Assembly (NCBI GenBank): GCA_012729375.1
Contig: JAAYDE010000046.1
Location: forward strand, 1-63,926
DNA from: Deltaproteobacteria bacterium
GTDB taxonomy: Bacteria > Desulfobacterota > Desulfuromonadia > Desulfuromonadales > JAAYDE01
DNA length: 63,926 bases
Direction: 5' to 3'
The position numbers and the translations under genes were made by a program. Every line of letters starts with the position of its first letter. The stretch's first letter is position 1. Of this stretch, positions 8,864 through 17,024 are shown in pieces. The notes beneath the pieces are model-generated. The model made no database searches and was not told the DNA's origin. It was given only the letters and a program-made list of their open reading frames with translations.

Positions 8864-9562
8864 TCAGGGCGTCAGTATCGAGCGCTCTACCGAAAAAAAA
8901 TTCGACTCACGAGCTTCACGGCGGGCGTCCTCCTGATCTTCCGGACCTGTGGAGCGGGGAATGACCAGAATTTGCCCAGGAAAAACCTTCCTGGGATCCT
9001 TGATCTGGTCACGGTTCGCCTTGTAGATAAGGGGCCATAGAAGGGGGTCGTTGTAGACTTCCTTAAGCGCCGCGATGAGCCAGAGCGATTCCTCTTTCCT
9101 GACTTCATACCGGCTCGGCAGGGATGGCGGCGCAGCGGGTTTCCTCTCTTTGGCGGCCTCGATTCTCGGTGGCGGCTCCTTCCGCGGTGGTGCTTTGTCC
9201 GGTTGCGGTTGAACCTTTTTCGATATCTCTTCCTTTATCTTGAGCTGCTCCTCCTCTTTTTGCGCCGCTTCGGATCTGATTCTTTCCTCCCTGGCTTTGA
9301 AGGTCGCCCGGTAGCCGAGGGAAGCGGCCATGGGCAGGACCTTGCGGGCCAGCCGATAATTTCTGTAATGAATCAGATTCTCGGCATTGTGGAGAGCCTG
9401 TCTGGCGCTCTCATATTCCTCCGGCGCCAGTTCCGCGGCACCGGCGGTCCGGGCCTGGGCAACGGCATCCCTGGCGAGGCGCAATTCTTCCCTGGGCGCC
9501 GTGGCGCAGGCGCTCAAAAAAAGAACCGCCAGGGCCATGATGAGAAGAACGGGTTTCCCCAT
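8864..9562 (-). CDS. Lipoprotein with DUF4398-like and LysM domains
   Basis: 232 residues. Signal peptide with lipobox LSAC, lipidated Cys near residue 19. A helical DUF4398-like region (about 25-85; ARDAVAQARTAGAAELAPEEYESAR) is followed by a charged, proline-rich linker (about 105-150) and a C-terminal LysM domain (YEVRKEESLWLIA...GQILVIP, about 150-200). It should sit in the outer membrane leaflet and bind peptidoglycan. I chose the start at 9562 because it gives a signal peptide of normal length; an in-frame ATG at 9628 would make it unusually long. It lies 100 bases behind aspS. Confidence 0.8.
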   Translation of the reverse strand: MGKPVLLIMALAVLFLSACATAPREELRLARDAVAQARTAGAAELAPEEYESARQALHNAENLIHYRNYRLARKVLPMAASLGYRATFKAREERIRSEAAQKEEEQLKIKEEISKKVQPQPDKAPPRKEPPPRIEAAKERKPAAPPSLPSRYEVRKEESLWLIAALKEVYNDPLLWPLIYKANRDQIKDPRKVFPGQILVIPRSTGPEDQEDARREARESNFFSVERSILTP

Positions 9563-9661
9563 AAGCCACAATCCCAAAGCATTTCCCGATCGGGGGGTGC
9601 GGTTTTTCACGGAGGCGATGGATGCCATCCCCTCCGGGGGAGAGGTGTCAAAGCCTTCCGA

Positions 9662-11461
9662 TTATAACAGAGCTTTCGCCTTCGAAGAAAGGCGAATGCT
9701 CAACTCCTCCAGTTGCGAATCCGCCACCCGGTCGGGAGCCGAGGACAGGAGACAGGCCGCTTTTTGGGTTTTGGGAAAAGCGATGACGTCCCGAATCGAT
9801 TCGGAGCCGGTCAGGATCATCACCAGCCGGTCGAGCCCGAAAGCGATGCCCCCATGGGGGGGGGCGCCGTATTCCAGAGCGTGGACAAGGAAACCGAATT
9901 TCGCCTCCGCTTCTTCGGAGCCGATATGGAGCAGGTCGAACATGCGACTCTGCAGTCCGGGGTCATGGTTGCGGATGCTGCCGCCGCCGATTTCGGAGCC
10001 GTTCAATACCAGGTCGTAGGCCTTGGCCCGCACCCTTTCCGGATGGCTGTCGAGGAGGTGGATGTCCTCATCCATGGGGGCGGTGAAGGGATGGTGGACG
10101 GCCACGTAGCGTTTCGCTTCGGCATCCCATTCCAGCAGGGGGAAATCGGTTATCCAGGCGAAACAAAAAAGATTTTTGTTAATCAGTCCCAGTTTGTGGG
10201 CGAGATGGACGCGTAGCCGGCCGAGGGATTCGTTGGCGATGCGCGGGGTGTCGGCGACAAAGAGGAGTAGGTCCCCGGGCCGGGAGTCGAGGGCCTCGTC
10301 GATGGCGGTCAGTTCATCGGCAGTGAAGTATTTGCCGATAGGCGATTGCCAGACGCCCCCCTCCTGGACCTTGGCCCAGGCCAGGCCCTTGGCGCCGAAG
10401 ATCTTGACGAAATCCGTCAGATCGTCCAGTTCCTTGCGGGAGAAGGTGGCGCTTCCCTTGACGTTGAGGGCCTTGACCAACCCTTTCTGCGTCACCGCGT
10501 CACGGAACAGCTTGAACCCGCTTTCAGCGACCAGCGCCGAAAGGTCGACCAGCTCCAGGCCGAAACGAAGGTCGGGGTTGTCGACGCCGAAGCGGGCCGT
10601 CGCCTCGGCGTAAGTGATCCGCTGTATGGGGAGAGACACCTCGGCATCCAAGATGGTGCGCAACACCTCGGCGATCATCCGCTCCATTATATCCATGATG
10701 TCGCGCCGTTGAATAAAACTCATCTCGCAGTCGATCTGGGTGAATTCCGGCTGGCGGTCGGCGCGCAGATCCTCATCCCGGAAGCAGCGGACGATCTGAT
10801 AGTAGCGGTCGAATCCGGACACCATCAACAGCTGCTTGAATATCTGCGGCGATTGAGGGAGGGCGTAAAAACAGCCCGGGTGAACGCGGCTCGGCACCAG
10901 GTAGTCGCGGGCTCCCTCGGGGGTGCTCTTGGTCAGCACCGGCGTTTCGATCTCCAAAAAGCCATTTTCATTGAGGAAGTTGCGCACTGTCTGGGCGACA
11001 TGATGGCGCAGTATGAGGTTTTTTTGCGCCGCGGGACGGCGCAGATCGAGATAGCGGTATTTGAGGCGCAGGTTTTCGGCGATTTCCTGGTATTCATCGA
11101 GAACGAAGGGAAGGGTTTTGGCCGCGTTGAGAACGATGAGGCGGTCGACCTCCACCTCGACCTCGCCGGTTTTCATCTTCGGATTGACGGTCCCTTCGGG
11201 CCGGTGGGAAACCACCCCGTGAACAGCCAGAACAAACTCGTTGCGAACCTCTTCGGCGGCTTTGTGGGCTTCCGGGTCACGGTCGGGGTCGAGGGCCAAC
11301 TGAACGATTCCTTCCCGGTCGCGCAGATCGATGAAGATCAGGCCGCCATGATCGCGGCGGCGTTGCACCCAGCCGGCCAGCCAGACCGATTGTCCTATAT
11401 GGGCTGCGGTCATTGCGCCGCAGTAACAGCTTCTTTGAAAATCCTCGGGGATGTTTTTCAA
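9662..11461 (-). CDS. aspS: Aspartyl-tRNA synthetase, probably non-discriminating
   Basis: A 599-residue class II synthetase of bacterial type: N-terminal OB anticodon-binding domain (1-110), motif 2 ([16 protein letters not shown]) and motif 3 ([11 protein letters not shown]), with an inserted GAD-like region. His38 (RRRDHGG) and Gly90 (PEGTV), 52 residues apart, match the H31/G83 pair reported for non-discriminating enzymes such as that of Pseudomonas, where discriminating E. coli has Leu and Lys. It may therefore charge tRNA-Asn with Asp too and rely on a GatCAB amidotransferase elsewhere. It follows hisS. Confidence 0.95.
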   Translation of the reverse strand: MKNIPEDFQRSCYCGAMTAAHIGQSVWLAGWVQRRRDHGGLIFIDLRDREGIVQLALDPDRDPEAHKAAEEVRNEFVLAVHGVVSHRPEGTVNPKMKTGEVEVEVDRLIVLNAAKTLPFVLDEYQEIAENLRLKYRYLDLRRPAAQKNLILRHHVAQTVRNFLNENGFLEIETPVLTKSTPEGARDYLVPSRVHPGCFYALPQSPQIFKQLLMVSGFDRYYQIVRCFRDEDLRADRQPEFTQIDCEMSFIQRRDIMDIMERMIAEVLRTILDAEVSLPIQRITYAEATARFGVDNPDLRFGLELVDLSALVAESGFKLFRDAVTQKGLVKALNVKGSATFSRKELDDLTDFVKIFGAKGLAWAKVQEGGVWQSPIGKYFTADELTAIDEALDSRPGDLLLFVADTPRIANESLGRLRVHLAHKLGLINKNLFCFAWITDFPLLEWDAEAKRYVAVHHPFTAPMDEDIHLLDSHPERVRAKAYDLVLNGSEIGGGSIRNHDPGLQSRMFDLLHIGSEEAEAKFGFLVHALEYGAPPHGGIAFGLDRLVMILTGSESIRDVIAFPKTQKAACLLSSAPDRVADSQLEELSIRLSSKAKALL

Positions 11462-11536
11462 GGGGTTTCCTCCGCTAACGACAATGTTGGAATGGTTGCA
11501 AAATCAGAGTTGATCGTCATTGTTCAGACAAGGTTT

Positions 11537-12796
11537 TCAAATGGCCGCCAAGCGGTCGCTGAGAATGGGCAAGAGCCGGTCGAGATCAACGGTCTCCTGG
11601 CTGCCGTCGTCCATGGCGCGGATCTGGATCTGGTTGCGGGCCAGTTCGTCTTCGCCCAGGATCAATACCAGGCGCGCCTGGACTTTGTCGGCGCGGCGCA
11701 TCTGCGCCTTCATGCTTTTTCCGGAAAAATCCATCTCCGCCCGCAGGCCGTCGACCTGCAAGCCAGAGAGCAAGGAGAAGCCCTTTTCCAGGGCCTTGTC
11801 CCCGAGGGTGACGAGAAAGATGTCGGGCCGGGAGGGAGGGAAGGAGGAACTGTTAAGCATCAGGATCAGCCGTTCCATGCCGATGGCGAAACCGATGCCC
11901 GGAACGGGCGGCCCCCCCAGGCTGGCGATAAGTCCGTCATAGCGGCCGCCGGCGGCGACGGCGTTTTGGGAACCGAGCCGTGAAGAGACCATCTCGAAAG
12001 TGGTGCGGGTGTAGTAATCGAGGCCCCGAACCATGCGTTTGTTGACCTCGAAGGGGATATTCAGGTCGGTCAGCAGGCGGCGCACCGTGGCGAAGTGTGT
12101 GCTGCAGTCGGCGCACAGGTGGTCGAGAACGGAAGGGGCGTCCTGGCAGGCCGTGCGGCACTGCTCGACCTTGCAGTCGAGAACCCGCAGCGGGTTATGC
12201 TGGTGGCGCCGCCGGCAGTCGCTGCACAGGACATCGAGGCGGGACGCGATGAAAACGGCCAGGGCCTGGCGGTAACCGGGCCGGCAGGCGGGACAGCCCA
12301 GGGAGTTGAGCTGCAGCAGGGCGTCGCGGATGCCGATACTGCCGAAGAAGCGGCAGAGCATGTTGAGCAACTGCACGTCGGCCAGGGGGCTGGTCTCGCC
12401 GATGATCTCCGCCCCGATCTGGTGAAACTGCCGGTAGCGTCCTTTCTGCGGCCGTTCGTAGCGGAACATGGGGCCGACGTAATAAAGTTTCTCCACCTGG
12501 TTCTGGGCATACATTTTGTGCTCTATGTAGGCGCGCATAACCGAGGCGGTTCCCTCGGGACGCAGGGTCAGGGAATGGCCGCTTTTGTCGGGGAAGGTAT
12601 ACATTTCTTTCTCGACGATATCGGTGTCGTCGCCAATGGAGCGGCAGAAGAGTTCGGTTTTTTCCAGCACCGGAACACGGATCTCATTGAAGCCGAAGGG
12701 AGGGAAAACCTCGCGGACCTGGGATTCCAAGAAGTGCCAGGCGGCAATCTCCGCCGGCAGAATATCGTTCATTCCCTTGATACCGGTAATCATCAT
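11537..12796 (-). CDS. hisS: Histidyl-tRNA synthetase
   Basis: A 419-residue class II synthetase. Motif 2 is FRYERPQKGRYRQFHQ (about 112-127). The two histidine-specific stretches are RGLDYYTRTTFE and the glycine-rich GGRYDGLI. The C-terminal anticodon-binding domain ends near residue 419. The start at 12796 (ATGATG) follows AAAGG. It opens a hisS-aspS-lipoprotein run on minus. The 200 bases upstream hold its promoter and the tail region of the REC-GGDEF gene. Confidence 0.95.
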   Translation of the reverse strand: MMITGIKGMNDILPAEIAAWHFLESQVREVFPPFGFNEIRVPVLEKTELFCRSIGDDTDIVEKEMYTFPDKSGHSLTLRPEGTASVMRAYIEHKMYAQNQVEKLYYVGPMFRYERPQKGRYRQFHQIGAEIIGETSPLADVQLLNMLCRFFGSIGIRDALLQLNSLGCPACRPGYRQALAVFIASRLDVLCSDCRRRHQHNPLRVLDCKVEQCRTACQDAPSVLDHLCADCSTHFATVRRLLTDLNIPFEVNKRMVRGLDYYTRTTFEMVSSRLGSQNAVAAGGRYDGLIASLGGPPVPGIGFAIGMERLILMLNSSSFPPSRPDIFLVTLGDKALEKGFSLLSGLQVDGLRAEMDFSGKSMKAQMRRADKVQARLVLILGEDELARNQIQIRAMDDGSQETVDLDRLLPILSDRLAAI

Positions 12797-12996
12797 CCAT
12801 CCTTTTGAAACGTTTTCCCTATGCCGGGGCGGGGTATGGCGCTGCGAAAAGAATCTTGCCGCCCGCGTCCCAAGGAAAACGGAAATATGTCTTTTTATCC
12901 GCCCCTTGCGATGATCTTTTGAGAAAGGTGATTCCTCCCTGAAGGGAAAAAAGAATCGGGCAAGGAAGTGGGGGTTTCTGCAAAAGACTCAGTTTG

Positions 12997-14376
12997 TTAT
13001 TGCCTTTTCGAATTCAGATATTCGTTGACGCTGCAAACGGTGTTTCGCTTCTTTTTGCCGTGATACATGGCCTGGTCGGCCATTTCCATCAGTTTCATCT
13101 GGTTGTTCGCGTCCTGCGGGAAAATGGCATAGCCGAGGGTGGCCGTCAATTTCGCGTAACCGACTGAATCTTTTAGAAAGATATGGTTTTCAATACTTTG
13201 GCGGATTCTTTCGGATACCTGGCGCGCCCCTTCACCGTCGGTTTCCACCAGCAGGGCGGTAAATTCGTCACCTCCGAAGCGGAACAGAAAATCGGTTTCG
13301 CGAACACTTCCTTTCAGCAGAAGGGCCACCTCTTTCAGGGTTTGACTGCCGACCAGATGGCCATAAGTGTCGTTGATCTCCTTGAAATGGTCCAGATCGA
13401 TGAACACCAAAGCGAAGGAGAGGCCGTAGCGTCTGGTGCGCAACAACTCCTGCTGAAGAATCAGGTTGAGGTGGCGGACGTTGTAAAGCCCGGTCAGGTC
13501 ATCAGTGGAGATCAGCTCCTGGGCGTCGTGGAATCGGTAGGAATTGGCGAAACTTAAGGTCGTTTGCTGGGCCAGGAAATTCAATTGTTCGTAGGGAAAG
13601 TGGTACTTGTTGTCGGCTTTTTCCCCGTTAAAAATAACGATGCCTCCTTCCAGTCGGTTTTGGTAGAGAAGAGGGATGAGACAGAGAGAGTGGATCGCGC
13701 CAGGCCAGTTTTGTTCCGGAGGAATGTCCTGCATCTGCAGAAAGGAGGTTCCGGCCAGCGTCTTGAAACGGCCGGAAAGAGATTCGGCCATGGTTTTGCA
13801 AGTTTCCTCCGCCAGCGATTCTGAAAAAAAGCGGGCCGGTGTCCCATCTGCGAGGAGAAAGGCGAAACCGCGTCCACCTTGGGCTTCCTGACAGAGGAAT
13901 TCAACAGCCTGAGGTAAAAGCTTGTCGATGTCGAGAAGAAAGGCGAGGGACTGACCCTTTTGATAAAGCCGTATCTGGTTTTTGAGCTGGGTGTTGTCAT
14001 TCATCAGCCGGCGCTGATCGAGACTGGTGTGGACCAGGTGCCGCAGTTCTTCGATATTGACCGGTTTGATCAGGTAGTCGCGGGCGCCGTTCTTGATGGC
14101 CTCAAGGGCGCTTTCGACGGTGGCGTTGGCGGTGACCAGGATGACTTCCGGCGGGTACATGAGTTTGCGCGCCGCCCGCAACAGATCGAGCCCGGAAAAT
14201 CCTGCCACGATGAGGTCGGTCACAACGATGTCGATTCCGCCTTTTCGTATTCTGTTTAAAGCCTCTTCCCCCGTCTCCGCCAATTCCACCCGATAGCCGT
14301 CGCCACTCAGCGTGTCGGAAAATAGTTCCCGGAAGAAAGGCTCGTCATCGACCACCAGAATCGAAGCGGATTTCAT
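12997..14376 (-). CDS. Response regulator with GGDEF diguanylate cyclase domain
   Basis: 459 residues. Receiver domain at 1-120 with acidic pocket VVDDE, phospho-acceptor Asp in VVTDLIV and Lys in IKPV; a GAF-like middle region (about 140-290); and a GGDEF domain at the C-terminus with RFGGDEF intact. An RETD I-site five residues before GGDEF suggests c-di-GMP product inhibition. Predicted to make c-di-GMP when phosphorylated. The start at 14376 follows GGAGAAAA; an in-frame ATG at 14457 would run into comEC. It follows comEC by 56 bases. No histidine kinase is adjacent. Confidence 0.88.
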   Translation of the reverse strand: MKSASILVVDDEPFFRELFSDTLSGDGYRVELAETGEEALNRIRKGGIDIVVTDLIVAGFSGLDLLRAARKLMYPPEVILVTANATVESALEAIKNGARDYLIKPVNIEELRHLVHTSLDQRRLMNDNTQLKNQIRLYQKGQSLAFLLDIDKLLPQAVEFLCQEAQGGRGFAFLLADGTPARFFSESLAEETCKTMAESLSGRFKTLAGTSFLQMQDIPPEQNWPGAIHSLCLIPLLYQNRLEGGIVIFNGEKADNKYHFPYEQLNFLAQQTTLSFANSYRFHDAQELISTDDLTGLYNVRHLNLILQQELLRTRRYGLSFALVFIDLDHFKEINDTYGHLVGSQTLKEVALLLKGSVRETDFLFRFGGDEFTALLVETDGEGARQVSERIRQSIENHIFLKDSVGYAKLTATLGYAIFPQDANNQMKLMEMADQAMYHGKKKRNTVCSVNEYLNSKRQ

Positions 14377-14432
14377 CTTCTTTTCTCCATGGCTGCGTAA
14401 CTCACAAGAACTAACAAAAGCCGTGGGAACTG

Positions 14433-16922
14433 TCAACGGAAAAGCCCCCGCTGCCAACGCAATGCCCGCCAGCCCATGCCTTCGCTGTGGAAACGCAAAG
14501 TATTGTCCTGATCGGTGCGAAAAAGATGGCCGACGCGTTTTGTCGCCGCCGCCACGGCCTGCCGGTGAGGCAGGCCGTGAGGGTTGTTGCGGCCGACGGA
14601 AACGAAAATCAATTCGGGATTCATCGTGGCGAGCAGGGCATCGAGGCGGGAAGAAAAACTGCCGTGATGGGGAAGTTTGACGAGGGTCGCCCTGTTAAAA
14701 GGGGCCGTTTCCAGAAGTTGCCGTAACCCGTCGGCTTCGAGGTCACCGGTCAGCAGCAGGCTGTCCTGGCCGTAGCGGCAGTAGAAACCGAGGCTGCGGT
14801 TGTTGATGTTTGAACTCTGCTGATCAGGAACGAAGATTCGGATTGCCGATGGGGGGCCTGTCTGATGCCAGCCCCGGGGCCACACCGCCATGGGGATTTC
14901 CCGCCTGCGGAGCACCTCCCGTATTGGCACGGGAAGTTCCTCCGCTTCCATGGCCGACCAGAATTCGGCTACCGGAAAATGGCCCAGGATGTGGATCAGA
15001 CCCAGATAATGATCGGGATGGGCATGGGTCAGAACTACCGCTTCCAGCCTGCGCACGCCGAGGCGGGCCAGGGCGGGAGCGACGATCCGTTCGCCGATGT
15101 CGAGGTTAGCCGCAGGAAGCCCGCCTCCGTCAATCAGGTAATGCTTCCCCTGGATGCTGACCAGGATGGCATCCCCCTGGCCGACGCTGAGGGCGGTGAC
15201 GGTCAGCGCGTCATCCTTTAGGGGCGGGAGGAATAAAAGGCAGATGCCCAACAGAGTGAAGGCCACAGCCATCTTACGGCGCTGCCGTTTCCATGGCTGC
15301 CATAACAGGAGAACCAGGAGAAGGTAGATGCCAAGGTTTTGCACCGGGGTGGTGTAGAATCCTCTATCGGTTCCGGGAAGAATGCGGGCGAAGGCGTCTC
15401 CCAGTGCCAGGGTTTCTTCGATCAGGCGGCCGGAAATCTGCAAGGGAATAGCGGCCGCCGCCGGCAGGAAAGGGGAAAGCGCGGCCGCCGTCATAGCTGC
15501 GGGAAGGGCGATCCCGGCCACCACGGGGACGGCGAAAAGATTGGTGACGAGGCCCGTCGCCGAGGCGACATGAAAATGGCTCAGGACGAGGGGAAATGTG
15601 GCGCTTGTCGCCCAGAAGGTGACCAGGAAAAGAGTCATCGGGTAGCGCACAAAACCGGGCCATGCCGCCGTTTTTGCCAGCCACGGAGGGGTCAGGAGGA
15701 GGATGGCGAAAACGGCGACGAAGGAGAGTTGGAAGGATGGGGAGAAGAGAGCCGGCGGGTCGCCGAGCAGAACGCCGAAGGCGGCGGTCGCAAGGACGGC
15801 AAGGGAGTTACCGTGGCGGTAAAGAAAGAGCAGCGCGCCGCCCAGAAGGATCATCCAGAAGGCGCGCTGGGCCGGCAGGCCGCCGCCCGCCAAAAGGAGG
15901 TAGAAGCCGAGGAAGGGAGCGAGCAGAAGAGGCAGAAGACGGCGCGGAGGGCCCAGGCGCAGCAGCAGTGTTTCCGAGCGGCGGATAAGGAAAAGGGCCG
16001 GCGGATAGAGGACGGCGAACAGGATCCCCATGTGCAGGCCGGATACGGAAAAGAGATGGGCCACGCCAAGGCGGGACAACCGTTCTGTTTCTTCCCGGCC
16101 AAAACCGCTGCGGTCACCGATGAGGATGGCCCGCAGGTAGGAAGCCTGGTCCGGGGGGACTGCGGCGTTGATGAACTCCCTCAGGAAATGACGGATCTTC
16201 TCGATGCGGATGGACAAGGGGACTCGGTGAGAAGCGGGCAGAGGCGCCAGGTGGCTGTGACTTGGCAGGGAAGTTACGGCATGGATTCCCATACGGGCGA
16301 GATGCCGTGGATGGTCAAACTCACCGGGAGTACCGAAGCGGCTGGGAGGGCGAAGCCGGCAGCGAATACGAAGCCGGTCGCCAGGGGTGAGGTTGTCTGC
16401 TGCCTGGCGGACATAGATGCGGACTTTTCCGAAGATGCCCAGGTGGCGACCGGGAAGAAAGAGCTGTTCCGCCGCCAAATCAACGGTGGTCCGGTCGGCA
16501 CCGGGAAAGACGGCGGCGATCTGCCCCTGAAGGCCGACTTCCTGTCCGGTAAAATGACTTACATGGGAGGGGTGGCGAGGCGGCTGGAGAGACAGGTGGT
16601 AAAGGCTTAATCCCAGGGCGCTGAAAAAGAAAATCAGCAAAAGACCCTTTGGCGGTCTGGGTGCGGGGATGATTAAAGAAAAGGCGGCAGGAAGCGGTGC
16701 GAAAACCAGGTAAAGAGAAAAGGGAAAATAAGGAGCGCAGAGGATGCCGGCGCCGTAGGCGAGGAGACAGACGGTCAGCGCAGGGCGGAACCTCTGGCGC
16801 GGTCCCCCGGAGAGGGCGCCGGGCGCGGTTGCCACTGCGTCAATGCTTGCTGAAAAAGATACCGTCATGACGGAAGGCAGGGTTCCGATGGTTTGACAAT
16901 CCATCCTTTGCTGGTTATACAT
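14433..16922 (-). CDS. comEC: ComEC/Rec2-family DNA uptake channel
   Basis: 829 residues. An N-terminal DUF4131-like segment with membrane helices is followed by the Competence domain (about 230-520, many hydrophobic helices, with LFSVSGLHMG) and a C-terminal metallo-beta-lactamase domain (THAHPDHYLGL, then TGDLE and LPHHGS). ComEC carries single-stranded DNA across the inner membrane during transformation. The true start is uncertain: ATG 16922 has no ribosome-binding site and Met codons seven and nineteen residues in are alternatives. A near-perfect inverted repeat lies just upstream (16923-16949). Confidence 0.88.
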   Translation of the reverse strand: MYNQQRMDCQTIGTLPSVMTVSFSASIDAVATAPGALSGGPRQRFRPALTVCLLAYGAGILCAPYFPFSLYLVFAPLPAAFSLIIPAPRPPKGLLLIFFFSALGLSLYHLSLQPPRHPSHVSHFTGQEVGLQGQIAAVFPGADRTTVDLAAEQLFLPGRHLGIFGKVRIYVRQAADNLTPGDRLRIRCRLRPPSRFGTPGEFDHPRHLARMGIHAVTSLPSHSHLAPLPASHRVPLSIRIEKIRHFLREFINAAVPPDQASYLRAILIGDRSGFGREETERLSRLGVAHLFSVSGLHMGILFAVLYPPALFLIRRSETLLLRLGPPRRLLPLLLAPFLGFYLLLAGGGLPAQRAFWMILLGGALLFLYRHGNSLAVLATAAFGVLLGDPPALFSPSFQLSFVAVFAILLLTPPWLAKTAAWPGFVRYPMTLFLVTFWATSATFPLVLSHFHVASATGLVTNLFAVPVVAGIALPAAMTAAALSPFLPAAAAIPLQISGRLIEETLALGDAFARILPGTDRGFYTTPVQNLGIYLLLVLLLWQPWKRQRRKMAVAFTLLGICLLFLPPLKDDALTVTALSVGQGDAILVSIQGKHYLIDGGGLPAANLDIGERIVAPALARLGVRRLEAVVLTHAHPDHYLGLIHILGHFPVAEFWSAMEAEELPVPIREVLRRREIPMAVWPRGWHQTGPPSAIRIFVPDQQSSNINNRSLGFYCRYGQDSLLLTGDLEADGLRQLLETAPFNRATLVKLPHHGSFSSRLDALLATMNPELIFVSVGRNNPHGLPHRQAVAAATKRVGHLFRTDQDNTLRFHSEGMGWRALRWQRGLFR

Positions 16923-16949
16923 TTTATTAATCCGCGTGGGATTAGTAAA
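16923..16949. promoter_or_regulatory. Inverted repeat between comEC and acnB, operator candidate
   Basis: Arms of 11 bases (16923-16933 and 16939-16949, TTTATTAATCC and its reverse complement) match at 10 of 11 positions around a 5-base spacer. There is no U-tract. The site lies in the divergent gap about 75 bases ahead of acnB, which suits a dimeric regulator. The regulator is unknown. Confidence 0.45.
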
Positions 16950-17024
16950 CAGCCTGTCCAGGTTTCCCGCTGTTTTATTTTTGTTTTCTCATTTTATGTT
17001 CAGTTCGCTCCAGGGAGGTAATGG

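Noticed and set aside
10346..11983. Plus-strand frame of 545 codons opposite aspS and hisS
   Set aside because: It runs antisense through two synthetase genes, with biased composition and no start signal.
15339..16610. Plus-strand frame of 423 codons opposite comEC
   Set aside because: Gly/Glu/Lys/Arg-rich, no ribosome-binding site, exactly antisense to the well-supported comEC frame.
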